The notes under the pieces are model-generated. The model was not told the DNA's origin and did no database searches. It saw only the letters and a list, made by a program, of their open reading frames with translations. Source: Palsa-504 sp963847965 (lineage in GTDB: Bacteria; Actinomycetota; Actinomycetes; Streptosporangiales; Streptosporangiaceae). From it: a DNA stretch of 64,000 nt. The stretch lies in assembly GCA_963847965.1 (NCBI GenBank), contig CAWKCG010000001.1:124001-188000 (forward strand), given 5' to 3'. This document shows, in pieces, positions 8,274-16,555 of the stretch (its first letter is position 1; every line of letters begins with the position of its first letter). The position numbers were made by a program, and so were the translations under genes.

Positions 8274-9542
8274 ATGCCGACGTTGGCCGTCGTAGGCGCC
8301 GGGCCGAAGGGGATCGCGATCGCCGCCAAGGCGCGCGCGGTGGCGGCGGCGGGTCTCGCCGCGCCGCGGGTGGTGCTTATCGACCCCGGCGCCGTCGCCG
8401 GGAACTGGAGCGGGCAGCAGGGCTACACCAACGGCCTGCTGCCGTTGGGCACGCCCGCGGAGAAGGACGTCGGCTTCCCGTACGCGGACAGCTGGGGCGA
8501 GGCCTCCCCGGCGGTCACCGCGGCGATGGCCGGCTACAGCTGGCAGCGGCACCTGATCGCGCGCGGCGCTTACGCCGACTGGATCGACCGCGGCCGACTC
8601 CGGCCCACGCACCGGCAGTGGAGCGGCTACCTGCGGGAGGTCGCCGAGAAGGCGGGGGCGGAGATCATCGTGGCCCGCGTGGCCGGCCTGGAGGCCGAAG
8701 GCGAGCGGTGGCGGGTGGAGATCGAGCCGGGCGAGCCGATCTGGGCCGACGGCGTCGTGGTCACCGGGGCGGGTCCGCCGATCGGCGTGGCCGGGCAGCC
8801 GCAGCACCACCCGCTGGTGCTCGACGGGCGCAGCTACTGGCTGCACGAGCGAGCCGTCAGCAAGCACGTGGCCCGGGATGTGTGCGTGATCGGCAGCGGC
8901 GAGACGGCCGCCTCGGTCGTCATCAGCCTGGTCGCCAAGTTGCCCAAGCACTCGACGATCGACGTGCTGACCAGCCGCGGGGTGCTGTATTCGCGCGGCG
9001 AAAGCTACGAGGAGAACCGCCCGTACTCCGACCCGGGAGACTGGCCGGGGCTGGCCGAGTCGCACCGGCGCGAGTTCCTCGACCGGACCGATCGTGGCGT
9101 CTTCTCGCTCCAGGCCGAGGCCGTCCTGAACGCCTCCCGCGGCTTCCGTGCGCTGGCCGGGCGGGCCGTGGAGATCCGGGCCGGCGAACGGCAGGCGGTC
9201 GTCACCATCGAGTACGGCGATGAGCGCGAGCGCGTCGCCTATGACCTGGTCGTCGTGGCCATCGGCTTCGAGGCCCGCTGGTTCGAGGGCCTGCTCGGTG
9301 AGCAGGCGCGGCGCCGGCTCGAGACCGCGCTCGCCGGGGACGAGCTCGCCCGGCGCATCGAGCTCGATCTGTCGGTCGCCGGCCTGAGCCCGCCGCTGCA
9401 CCTGCCGGTGGTCGCCGGGCTGGCTCAGGGGCCTGGCTTCCCGAACCTGAGCTGCCTGGGCCTGCTGAGCGACCGCATCCTGCGCCGCTACGTCGCGCTT
9501 GACCCGGCGCGCAACCTACAGGAGGTGAGCGAGCGTGCCTGA
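8274..9542 (+). CDS. flavin-dependent N-hydroxylase-like protein (SidA/IucD/PvdA type)
   Basis: FAD/NAD(P)H-binding protein of about 422 residues. FAD motif GAGPKGIAIAAKA is at the N-terminus and a second dinucleotide motif VIGSGETAASVVIS is in the middle, the arrangement seen in lysine/ornithine N-monooxygenases that make hydroxamates. The ATG at 8274 is chosen since upstream codons lie inside the permease gene and GGCGAGG lies about 14 bases before it. It is third in the SDR-permease operon and overlaps the next small gene by 8 bases. There is no siderophore synthetase nearby, so a substrate other than Lys/Orn is possible. Confidence 0.82.
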   Translation: MPTLAVVGAGPKGIAIAAKARAVAAAGLAAPRVVLIDPGAVAGNWSGQQGYTNGLLPLGTPAEKDVGFPYADSWGEASPAVTAAMAGYSWQRHLIARGAYADWIDRGRLRPTHRQWSGYLREVAEKAGAEIIVARVAGLEAEGERWRVEIEPGEPIWADGVVVTGAGPPIGVAGQPQHHPLVLDGRSYWLHERAVSKHVARDVCVIGSGETAASVVISLVAKLPKHSTIDVLTSRGVLYSRGESYEENRPYSDPGDWPGLAESHRREFLDRTDRGVFSLQAEAVLNASRGFRALAGRAVEIRAGERQAVVTIEYGDERERVAYDLVVVAIGFEARWFEGLLGEQARRRLETALAGDELARRIELDLSVAGLSPPLHLPVVAGLAQGPGFPNLSCLGLLSDRILRRYVALDPARNLQEVSERA

Positions 9543-9714
9543 GGTGACCGAGGAAGCCTGGGAGAGCGACGACTGCGTGCGGCGCGCCGTCATCATGCCG
9601 GCGGTGCTGGGCGAGCGGCTCGCGGCCAGAGCTGAACAGTGCGATCTTTCCTTCAGTGACCTGCTGGTCCGGTACGCGGAGGAAGGCCTTCGGCGCGACG
9701 AGGCAAACGGCTGA
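9535..9714 (+). CDS. mini ribbon-helix-helix-like protein
   Basis: A 59-residue protein beginning at GTG 9535, 8 bases inside the end of the flavoprotein gene, with GGAGG at 9521-9525 (9-base spacing). The core VIMPAVLGERLAARAEQ..DLSFSDLLVRYAEEGLRR fits the strand-helix-helix pattern of CopG/Arc (RHH) DNA-binding proteins: a short strand ending in MP, then two amphipathic helices with S.SDL at the turn. It could be an autoregulator of the 5.9-9.7 kb operon. No toxin gene follows, so an antitoxin role is less likely. Confidence 0.65.
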   Translation: MPEVTEEAWESDDCVRRAVIMPAVLGERLAARAEQCDLSFSDLLVRYAEEGLRRDEANG

Positions 9715-9864
9715 TCGCGAGGCTGGCGAATCCGCTCGCCGCCCGGCGCGGGAAACTAAGGACCGCGTGCCGTTCTGGTAGCGGCGGGATTACGGTGTTG
9801 TAGCAAATGCTGGCGTTACCGGGCGGAATGCCGGGATGACAACCGGGTGGAGGGGGATCCGAGC

Positions 9865-10200
9865 GTGGGTGACGAAGAGGGCAGGTTCCCGAGCCTGGCG
9901 GACACGATCGCGGCGGTGCGCCGGGAGCTGAGCCTCGCGCAGGCGGCAGGTCAGGGGCAGCCGGTCCAGTTCCGGGCTGGGCCGGTAGAGCTGGAGTTCG
10001 AGGTCGCGGTGACCCGCGCCGGCAGCGGCCAGGCGGGGGTGCAGATCTGGGTGCTGACGCTGGGCGGCAAGCTCGAGCGAGAGCACGCGGCCACGCAGCG
10101 AATCAAGGTGACGCTGCAGCCGGTGGACCCGGAGACCGGCCAGGACGCGCGGATCGCCGACGCTCGCCTCGGGGCGCCACCGACCGGGCCGCCGCCGTAG
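9865..10200 (+). CDS. trypco2-domain protein
   Basis: About 111 residues from GTG 9865 (AGGGGGA 7 bases upstream; an earlier in-frame GTG at 9847 is possible). The sequence LADTIAAVRRELSLAQ, then VQFRAGPVELEFEVAVTR, then GVQIWVLTLGGK, then ATQRIKVTLQPVDP fits the trypsin-co-occurring domain 2 described in predicted bacterial conflict systems. These proteins are encoded beside trypsin-like peptidase/STAND NTPase genes, exactly as here (53 bases before the peptidase-like ORF). Known context suggests that it senses a partner or is cleaved by the peptidase; no biochemical role is established. Confidence 0.8.
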   Translation: MGDEEGRFPSLADTIAAVRRELSLAQAAGQGQPVQFRAGPVELEFEVAVTRAGSGQAGVQIWVLTLGGKLEREHAATQRIKVTLQPVDPETGQDARIADARLGAPPTGPPP

Positions 10201-10252
10201 CCGGGACGGGTGCCTGGGGTGTGCGGCGACGGTGCGCGGCGGGGGTGGCGGT

Positions 10253-10717
10253 ATGGGGGTTGACCGGTACCGGGTCTGTGAGCTGTACGCGGCGGGCCGC
10301 GATGCCGAGGGCTCCGGGTCGGGGTACCGGCTAGGTGACCGGCTGGTGCTCACCGCCCGGCACGTGGTCGCTCCGTCGCTGGCCGGGCCGGGCTGGCGGG
10401 TGCTGGTCCGCCCGGTGGGGGTGCCGGGTTGGCTGCCCGCGCGGGTGGAGTGGGAAGACGCTGACGCGGATGCGGCGCTGGTGGTGATCGAGGAGGAGGG
10501 CTGGCGGGCTGCCCGGCGGGCAGGCGGTCAGCCTGGCCCCGGCCTACCGGCCCCTCAGCCGCCGGATCCGGCCCGAGCCATCCACGCTACTGCGCCCGGA
10601 GCATGGGCTGGTCCCGTTCCTGGGCCGCCAGCAGGCGCTGGACCAGATCACCGGCTGGTGCCAGGACCTGGCCGGTGCTCCGGTGCTGCTGGTGACCGGT
10701 GGCGGCGGGTCGGGTAA
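10253..10717 (+). CDS. truncated trypsin-like serine peptidase domain (N-terminal part of a broken trypsin-STAND gene)
   Basis: From ATG 10253 the first 82 residues match the N-terminal half of a trypsin-like domain: GSGYRLGDRLVLTARHVV has the catalytic His (residue 37) and DADAALVVI the catalytic Asp (about residue 73). After about base 10500 this frame becomes low-complexity Pro/Gly/Ala, while the neighbouring frame opens into the NTPase. The half-domain with the nucleophilic Ser (GDSGGP-like) is absent from every frame. The gene has therefore lost roughly 100 residues and its frame; the piece is not an active peptidase as it stands. Confidence 0.65.
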   Translation: MGVDRYRVCELYAAGRDAEGSGSGYRLGDRLVLTARHVVAPSLAGPGWRVLVRPVGVPGWLPARVEWEDADADAALVVIEEEGWRAARRAGGQPGPGLPAPQPPDPARAIHATAPGAWAGPVPGPPAGAGPDHRLVPGPGRCSGAAGDRWRRVG

Positions 10718-12467
10718 GACCCGGCTGGGCCGGGAGGCGTGCGTGCAGATGCTGGTGGCCGGGTGGGATGCCGGGCTGGCCGATGACAGGCGCCGGGACG
10801 GGGCGGCCATGGACCGGCTGGCCCGGCGCACACTGCTGGTGGTCGATGACGCCGACCTGCGCACCGGCCTGATCGCCGCGCTGGTGGAGTACCTGCGGTG
10901 GGATGATGCCGGGCCGCCAGCCGGGGTGCTGCTGCTGGCCCGGGCCGCCGGGGACTGGTGGGACCGGCTGGTCCGCCAGCAGGAGCTGGCCGGCGCCTGC
11001 ACGGTCCTGGACCTGGGCCGGTACCCGGTCCCGCCGGCCGACCGGGCCGAGCACTTCGCCCGGGCCAGCGTCGCGTTCGCCGCCTACGGCGGCCCCGGGG
11101 AGCACCCGGCCGAGCCGCCGCCTGCGGGGCTGGCTGACCCGGCGTACGCCGAACCGCTGCTGATCCACATCGCCGCCATGCTGGGCACGGTCGACATGCC
11201 CGCCACGCCGCCGCCGGGCAGAGACCGTGCCCGGGACGGCGACACCGCCGCGGCCCAGCCAGGGGCGCCGGTCCGGACCCGGCTGCTGCGGGCCCTGTGC
11301 GAGCGGGAACGGACCCGCTGGTACGAGCTGGGCCAGACAGCGCACCTATCCTTCAACCCGGACCTGCCGCTGGCCGACCAGGTGGCCGCCCTGGCCACGC
11401 TGACCGCCGCCGCCGACCAGGCATGCGCCACGGCCCTGCTCGCCGCGCTGCCCGGCCAGGCCGAGGTCACCCGGCTCGGCGCCGACGCGCTGGCGGCATG
11501 GGCGCACCGGCTGTACCCGGGGCCGGGCTACTGGAACCCGCTGCGGCCGGACCTGCTCGCCGAACAGCACCTGGCCGACACCGCGCAGCTGCCCGCTCTC
11601 GCCGCCGCCGCCGCCCGGCTGGCTGCCGGGCAGGACTGGGAAGCCGGCGCGCTGACTCAGCTGCTGGCCGAGCTGACCCGCGCCGCCCCGGCCCAGCCCG
11701 CCATCCGGGCCGCCCTAGACGAGCTGCTCGCCGCGGCCCTGCCCAGGATCGTCGGACTGGCCCTCACCGGCGGCCCGGCGGAACTGGCCGACCTGGCCAG
11801 CCTGGCCCTGCAGCTGGCACCCCGGCCCGGCCTGGCCGCCCCGCTGGCCGACCATATGCCCCAGCACAGCGTGCGGCTCGCCGCGCTGGCCGCCACCCTC
11901 ACCAGCCAGCAAGTCACCCACTACCGGACAGACGCCCGCGGCGGAGATCCGAACGCTGCCAACCGCCTCGCCAGATCGCTGAACAACCTGTCATTCTGGC
12001 TGGCCAACCTGGGCCGGCGGGAGGAGGCGCTGGCCGCCAGCGAGGAAGCGGTCACCATCCGCCGGGAGCTGGCCGCGGCCCGCCCGGACGCGTTCCGGCC
12101 CGACCTGGCCGCGGCGCTGACCAACCTGTCGGTCTGGCTGGGCGACCTGGGTCGGCGGGAGGAGGCGCTGGCCGCCATCGAGGAAGCGGTCGCCATCTAC
12201 CGGGAGCTGGCCGCGGCCCGCCCGGACGCGTTCCGGCCCGACCTGGCCACGTCCCTGAACAACCTGTCATTCTGGCTGGGCGGCCTAGGCCGGCGGGAGG
12301 AGGCGCTGGCCGCCATTACGCAGGCCGTCACCATCCGCCGGGAGCTGGCCGCCAGATGGCCCGATGTCTACCAACGCGAGCTGGAGCAGTCGTTGCGGGT
12401 TGTTGCGTGGCTTGAGCAGGCGAAGGCCTCAGCGGTGAATCCCCCTGGGAAGCCCAAAGCGCAATAA
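10488..12467 (+). CDS. STAND NTPase with TPR-like repeats (frame-separated from its trypsin domain)
   Basis: The frame is open from 10488, but its first usable start is GTG 10683, which lies inside the strand of Walker A. The lead-in TLLRPEHGLVPFLGRQQAL is the usual linker before the NTPase, so translation was originally from the upstream peptidase frame. Motifs: Walker A GGGGSGKTR, Walker B TLLVVDDAD, sensor-like VLLLARAAGDWW. After an Ala/Leu-rich helical region come three 46-residue TPR-like repeats (NLSFWLANLGRREEALAA and variants). Such proteins are predicted ATP-dependent signalling switches in defence or cell-fate systems. If not rescued by frameshifting, this is a pseudogene. Confidence 0.75.
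   Translation, partial: SRRRAGGLPGGQAVSLAPAYRPLSRRIRPEPSTLLRPEHGLVPFLGRQQALDQITGWCQDLAGAPVLLVTGGGGSGKTRLGREACVQMLVAGWDAGLADDRRRDGAAMDRLARRTLLVVDDADLRTGLIAALVEYLRWDDAGPPAGVLLLARAAGDWWDRLVRQQELAGACTVLDLGRYPVPPADRAEHFARASVAFAAYGGPGEHPAEPPPAGLADPAYAEPLLIHIAAMLGTVDMPATPPPGRDRARDGDTAAAQPGAPVRTRLLRALCERERTRWYELGQTAHLSFNPDLPLADQVAALATLTAAADQACATALLAALPGQAEVTRLGADALAAWAHRLYPGPGYWNPLRPDLLAEQHLADTAQLPALAAAAARLAAGQDWEAGALTQLLAELTRAAPAQPAIRAALDELLAAALPRIVGLALTGGPAELADLASLALQLAPRPGLAAPLADHMPQHSVRLAALAATLTSQQVTHYRTDARGGDPNAANRLARSLNNLSFWLANLGRREEALAASEEAVTIRRELAAARPDAFRPDLAAALTNLSVWLGDLGRREEALAAIEEAVAIYRELAAARPDAFRPDLATSLNNLSFWLGGLGRREEALAAITQAVTIRRELAARWPDVYQRELEQSLRVVAWLEQAKASAVNPPGKPKAQ
11977..12360 (+). 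repeat. 138-bp tandem repeats encoding TPR-like units
   Basis: Three near-identical 138-base units; for example the block starting CGGGAGCTGGCCGCGGCC recurs about 138 bases apart near 12061 and 12199. They encode the 46-residue TPR-like units. Such arrays expand and contract by recombination, which can also explain deletions in related genes in this window. Confidence 0.75.
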
Positions 12468-12478
12468 CGGACCGTTAT
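12464..12478. terminator. small palindrome at the end of the NTPase gene
   Basis: ATAACGG-A-CCGTTAT is a perfect 7-base inverted repeat with a single central base. It overlaps the TAA stop at 12465-12467 and is followed by a run of C. It could be a weak terminator or a protein site; no T-tract follows. Confidence 0.35.
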
Positions 12479-12710
12479 CACCCCCCCGGGATCTCGTCTT
12501 CTGGTATCGCGAAGCCAGCGGGCCGAGCGGTCAGCGCGGGTGTCCATGTCGAGGCAGAACCGGCCGTTGGAGTTGATGTGGGGCGTGTACGCCACGCAGG
12601 CAGGGCCGCGATTGTCCTGCGGATGGAAATGGCTGCCCGGAACTCCTGTCCAGCACTCCCGAGGAGTACAGCGCGGCTTCGGCGCTTCGCCATTGCCCGA
12701 GGCCGGTCGC

Positions 12711-12899
12711 TTACGAACGCTTGACCTGCTCAGCGAACCTGCGCCATGCGGCGGGCGTGAACTGGAGCACGGCGTCGGCCCGGTCCTTAGTGTCCCGCAC
12801 GAGCACGCGCCGCGCCCGGCTGACCACTTCGACGCAGTTACCGCCACCATTGCCGCTGTAGCTGGACTTGCGCCAGCGGCGGTCTATGTTGTCTTCCAT
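12711..12899 (-). CDS. DUF397 domain protein
   Basis: A 62-residue protein with the hallmark WRKSSYSGNGGGNCVEV near the N-terminus, then VLVRDTKD and FTPAAWRRFAEQVK, a complete DUF397 domain. In actinomycetes these proteins are nearly always encoded directly after an XRE regulator, and several pairs act like antitoxin/regulator modules controlling differentiation. Here the ATG overlaps the end of the XRE gene by 16 bases, so they are co-transcribed and coupled. Confidence 0.92.
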   Translation of the reverse strand: MEDNIDRRWRKSSYSGNGGGNCVEVVSRARRVLVRDTKDRADAVLQFTPAAWRRFAEQVKRS

Positions 12900-13252
12900 T
12901 GCCCTGCTGCCTCCAAGATCAGCGCCCGGCTGGCCACCCGAGGTAGCGCGTCAGCCTGGACGCGAACAAAAATATTCGCTGCCGTGCGGACCAGGGACCT
13001 GCTCTCCACGGTGACGTCTTCCACCAGCCTGCTGACCAGCCCGTCCGGCCCGGCCGGGAACAGCTCAGCCTGGAGCGCGTCGGCAACTTCCGGACTGGGC
13101 GGACGTTCGCCGGTCTCGGCCTTGGCGATCACGCTGCGGTCATAGCCGAGCTTGGCCGCCAGCGCTTCCTGGCTGGAAAAGCCCGCCGCCACCCGCGCGC
13201 GGCGCAATTCGGCACCCAGGAATGAGGCCGGATTGCTCTCTGGGTCGTCCAT
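12884..13252 (-). CDS. shortened XRE-family regulator partnered with DUF397
   Basis: A 122-residue protein from ATG 13252, which has GGAAGGG just upstream. The HTH covers about residues 10-65 (LGAELRRARVAAGFSSQEAL, then YDRSVIAKAETGERPPS). The usual partner of DUF397 proteins carries a roughly 200-residue DUF5753 domain after the HTH; here only about 55 residues follow (LFPAGPDGLVSRLVEDVTVE...ALILEAAGQWKTT). It is either a short natural variant or a gene that has lost its C-terminal domain. It lies just downstream of the conflict locus and may regulate it. Confidence 0.85.
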   Translation of the reverse strand: MDDPESNPASFLGAELRRARVAAGFSSQEALAAKLGYDRSVIAKAETGERPPSPEVADALQAELFPAGPDGLVSRLVEDVTVESRSLVRTAANIFVRVQADALPRVASRALILEAAGQWKTT

Positions 13253-13381
13253 GGGACACCCTTCCGTCCAGTCGTGGCCGATCGTGGCATACGCCCCCGC
13301 CACATTCCAATTGTGCTCCCTAGCTGCCACCTTAGGAAGCGAGATGACGCCCGCCCACCCCCGCCTGAGGACTACCAGCCG

Positions 13382-13612
13382 ATGCCAGCCACCACAGCCG
13401 CAGAACAGGCCCCAAGCGTAAACCCGCCGAAACACCCCCTACACGCGATGACCACCTACGAGCTGCGCGACTACCGCCACGACCTGGAAAGCGCCATCGC
13501 GTTCTTCGAGAGCCAGACGCCTGTACCCCCGGCCCGTGACCAGCTCCGGGCCAGGCTTGATGACGTGATAGCCGAGCAGGACGACCGCGCCAGGCTGGCC
13601 GCCGGTACCTGA
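13382..13612 (+). CDS. small helical protein of unknown function
   Basis: About 76 residues from ATG 13382, or 54 from the in-frame ATG at 13448. The second half, MTTYELRDYRHDLESAIAFF, then PVPPARDQLRARLDDVIAEQ, is predicted to be two charged helices and resembles short uncharacterised actinobacterial proteins often found near XRE/DUF397 genes. It is divergent from the XRE gene. Function unknown. Confidence 0.5.
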   Translation: MPATTAAEQAPSVNPPKHPLHAMTTYELRDYRHDLESAIAFFESQTPVPPARDQLRARLDDVIAEQDDRARLAAGT

Positions 13613-13675
13613 CCACAACGTGACCAAAACGCGGCCAGCGGCGCACCGCCGGCGCAGGCCAGTGCGGGACTAGCT

Positions 13676-14647
13676 CTACGTGATGGTAATGTCGCCGCCG
13701 CCGCTGTTGAGGGTGATCTTGTACGGAGACGCCGAGCTGAACAGCGAGGACGGGTAGTTCACGTTGCCGGAGTCGGTGTTGGGGGTGGCGATGTCGTACT
13801 TGGCCCCGGGCGGGAGGACCAGGTTGATGTTGCCGTCGTCCGAGGTGATGTGCAGGTTGGTCGGCGGCTGGGTGAACACCAGGGTGACGTCGCCGCCGCC
13901 GGATTCGATGGTGAGCTGCGGCGCGGACACCGAGTTGGCGTTGACGTTGCCGTCCTCGGTGAAGATCTGCACGTTACCGGACAGCCCGTCGGTGGTCAGG
14001 TCGCCGCCACCGGTGTCCAGCCGCACGGTCCCGGCCAGGTCGTCGGCGTTGATGTTGCCGTCCTGGGTGGAGATCTGCACGGTACCGGTCAGCGCGCTGG
14101 CGCTCACGTCACCGCCGTAGGTGACGATCTGCACGGTGCCGGCGAGGTTGCCGGCGTTGATGTTGCCGCCGCCGGTGTACAAGGCCACATGTCCGGTCCA
14201 GTCGGAGATCGCGACGTCGCCACCGTAGCTCGCGAGCGACACGCCGGTCCGGGCCGGAACCGCGAGGGTCGCGTCCATCCCGCAGTCACTGGCTATGCCG
14301 TCACAGTTGATGCCCACGCTGATTCCGGCGGCCGTGCTGCTCTCGGTGATGCCCGGGCGGATGAGGCCGTACTGGACGGTCCCCGTCAGCCGGGCCGGGC
14401 CTCCTGAGGCCTCCCGCAGCGTGATGTTGCCCTCGTTGACGTTCACCGCGACCTGGCCGTCGCGCACCTGAACCGGGTAGCTGAACGGGTAGCTTCCCTG
14501 CGCGATCGTGGTTATGAGGGTGAAGCCGGTCCAGCCGATCAGGGCGAGGGCCACCGGTACCGCCAGGGCGACCGCGACCCAGCGGCCTGGTGTCATCCGC
14601 AGGTTGCCCGGGGCGCGGGGGGCGCCTGCGGCGGTCGTGAGCGTCAT
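13676..14647 (-). CDS. membrane-anchored DUF4097-type beta-helix protein
   Basis: 323 residues. A short cytoplasmic start is followed by one transmembrane helix (WVAVALAVPVALALIGWTGFTLI, about residues 28-50). The remainder is a run of 18-20-residue repeats (GDVAISDWTGHVALYTGGG, GNINAGNLAGTVQIVTYGG and so on), the right-handed beta-helix pattern of DUF4097/adhesin-like proteins. It lies 13 bases after the response regulator gene and is the last gene of a kinase-regulator-DUF4097 operon, the usual setting of such proteins, which are thought to report or respond to envelope stress. Confidence 0.88.
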   Translation of the reverse strand: MTLTTAAGAPRAPGNLRMTPGRWVAVALAVPVALALIGWTGFTLITTIAQGSYPFSYPVQVRDGQVAVNVNEGNITLREASGGPARLTGTVQYGLIRPGITESSTAAGISVGINCDGIASDCGMDATLAVPARTGVSLASYGGDVAISDWTGHVALYTGGGNINAGNLAGTVQIVTYGGDVSASALTGTVQISTQDGNINADDLAGTVRLDTGGGDLTTDGLSGNVQIFTEDGNVNANSVSAPQLTIESGGGDVTLVFTQPPTNLHITSDDGNINLVLPPGAKYDIATPNTDSGNVNYPSSLFSSASPYKITLNSGGGDITIT

Positions 14648-14660
14648 GGTGATACCCCGT

Positions 14661-15302
14661 TCAGCCGGTGCCGAGATAGCGCAGGACCGCGAGCACGCGA
14701 CGGTTCTCGCGGTCGCCGGGCGCCAGCCCGAGCTTGGTGAAGATGTTGTTGATGTGCTTTTCCACGGCCCCGCCGCCCACGACGAGGGCGTCGGCGATGG
14801 CGGAGTTGGAGTGGCCTTCGGCCATGAGGGCGAGCACCTCGCGCTCCCGCGGGGTGAGCTCGCTGAGCGGGTGGCGGCTGCGGGCGAGCAGCTGCGCGAC
14901 GACTTCGGGATCGAGCGCGCTGCCGCCCTCAGCCACCCGGCGCAGCGCGTCGAGGAACTCGGCGACGTCTGCGACCCGGTCCTTCAGCAGGTAGCCGACC
15001 CCGTGCGGGCGGCCGGAGATCAGCTCGGTGGCGTACCGTTCCTCCACCCACTGGGACAGGACGAGCACGCCGACCTTCGGCCAGCGGTCCCTGACCACCA
15101 GGGCGGCGCGCAGGCCCTCGTCGGTGAAGGTCGGCGGCATCCGGACGTCAACGACCACCGCGTCGGGGTCGTGCGACGCCACCGCGCGCAGGAACTTCTC
15201 CGCGTCACCCTCGGCCGCCGCCACCTCGTGGCCGGCCTCGGTGAGCAGCCTGGTCAGGCCCTCGCGCAGCAGGACGGAATCCTCCGCGATCACTACCCGC
15301 AT
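14661..15302 (-). CDS. NarL/LuxR-family response regulator
   Basis: 213 residues. Receiver domain at about 1-120 with acidic pocket (VVIAEDSVLLREG), phosphoacceptor Asp in PDAVVVDVRMPP and conserved Lys in GYLLKDRV. A LuxR-type HTH follows at about 145-205 (LTPREREVLALMAEGHSNSAIA, then VEKHINNIFTKLGL). It is phosphorylated by the sensor kinase encoded just upstream, with which it overlaps by 10 bases. It is likely to control the adjacent DUF4097 gene and possibly the divergent MMPL transporter. Confidence 0.95.
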   Translation of the reverse strand: MRVVIAEDSVLLREGLTRLLTEAGHEVAAAEGDAEKFLRAVASHDPDAVVVDVRMPPTFTDEGLRAALVVRDRWPKVGVLVLSQWVEERYATELISGRPHGVGYLLKDRVADVAEFLDALRRVAEGGSALDPEVVAQLLARSRHPLSELTPREREVLALMAEGHSNSAIADALVVGGGAVEKHINNIFTKLGLAPGDRENRRVLAVLRYLGTG

Positions 15303-16555
15303 GGCAGGACCGCCGCGATGATCGTAGGCCCGCCGGTCGGGGACTCCACAGAAAGCCGGCCGTCCACCCCGGACACCCGGTCGGCCAGCCCCGCCAGGCC
15401 TGGGCTATGCGGGTCGGCGCCGCCGATCCCGTCGTCGCTGACCATGACGGTCAGCGTGCCCGGGTAGCCGTGGCCCTCGACCACGACCTTGGCGTGACTG
15501 GCGCGGGAGTGCTTGGCCACGTTGGTCAGCGCCTCCGCCACCACGAAGTAGGCCACCGCCTCCACCGCGGCCTTGGGCCGCACCGGGACATCCACGTGCA
15601 TGTCGACCGGCACCGGGCAGAGCGCGGCCAGGCCGGACAGGGCCGCGTCGAGGCCGCGGTCGGTCAGCACCGGCGGGTGCACGCCCCGGACGAGGTTGCG
15701 CAGCTCGATGAGGGCCTCCTTGGCCTGGGCGTGCGCCTGGTCGACCAGTTCCCTGGCGGCGTCGACGTCGTCGGCGAACTTCGCCTTGGCCCGGCCGAGC
15801 TCCATGGCCAGCGCGACCAGCCGCTGCTGCGCGCCGTCGTGCAGGTCGCGCTCGATCCGCCGGCGCTCCGCCTCGGCCGCGTCGACCACCCGCTCGCGGC
15901 TGGTCTCCAGCTCGATCACCCGGGCTTCCAGGTCGCGGCGCGGGCCGAGGAGGCGGCGGGAGATGGCGGCGTCGGCTACCGCGAGGCCGCGAGTCAGCTG
16001 CGGCGCGGCCAGGAGCAGCACGACGCCCAGGATCGCCGACCCCGCCAGGAAGGCCGCGCCGCCTTGCACGCCGCTATGCGGGCCGCCGCCGAAGTTCGGG
16101 CCGCCACCGGGCAGGGCCGAGCTGTAGGCCGGCAGGGTCAGCGCGACCAGGCCCGCCGCCCACACCCCGATGCTGAGCGTCAGCGCGACCGCGCTGATGG
16201 GCAGGCGCAGCAAGCCGTAGCCGAGCTCGGCCCAGGTCGCCTTCTCGGAGAACATCCGCCAGCGCGGGACGATGCCCCACCGGTAGCCGGCCCGGCTCTG
16301 TTCGGGCCAGCCCGGGATGGCCACGCCGAGCAGGAAGGCGAGCCTGGCCCGCTCGGCCCGGGCGAACCAGCTGGCCAGGCGCAAGGTGATACCCAGCAGC
16401 GGGATGCCGATCAGGCCCAGCCAGATGAAGGAGAACCCGAACCCGAGCCCGAAGGTAAACACGAAGATGGCCACGGTCCCGATGAACAGGCCAGCCAGGT
16501 GGTCGGTCATGGCGAGCCAGGTGCGCGCGGACACCAGGTCGCGGAGGAGGAACAT
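15293..16555 (-). CDS. DesK/NarL-partner sensor histidine kinase
   Basis: 420 residues. The N-terminal part has about four to five membrane helices with a sensor-domain pattern seen in actinobacterial kinases. The dimerisation/phosphoacceptor motif of the HisKA_3 class is RRRIERDLHDGAQQRLVALA (His about residue 235), and the ATPase domain shows the N box EALTNVAKHSRA and G box VSDDGIGGAD. The ATG follows GGAGG closely. It heads the operon with the response regulator and DUF4097 protein and is divergent from the MMPL gene. Confidence 0.95.
   Translation of the reverse strand: MFLLRDLVSARTWLAMTDHLAGLFIGTVAIFVFTFGLGFGFSFIWLGLIGIPLLGITLRLASWFARAERARLAFLLGVAIPGWPEQSRAGYRWGIVPRWRMFSEKATWAELGYGLLRLPISAVALTLSIGVWAAGLVALTLPAYSSALPGGGPNFGGGPHSGVQGGAAFLAGSAILGVVLLLAAPQLTRGLAVADAAISRRLLGPRRDLEARVIELETSRERVVDAAEAERRRIERDLHDGAQQRLVALAMELGRAKAKFADDVDAARELVDQAHAQAKEALIELRNLVRGVHPPVLTDRGLDAALSGLAALCPVPVDMHVDVPVRPKAAVEAVAYFVVAEALTNVAKHSRASHAKVVVEGHGYPGTLTVMVSDDGIGGADPHSPGLAGLADRVSGVDGRLSVESPTGGPTIIAAVLPCG

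Noticed and set aside
6680..8329. 549-codon frame antisense to the NCS1 permease
   Set aside because: Rich in His/Arg/Gln/Asp as expected for the complement of a membrane protein gene; no family match.
12368..12850. Overlapping frames between the NTPase gene and DUF397
   Set aside because: No homology or start signal; they overlap the clearly real DUF397 gene.
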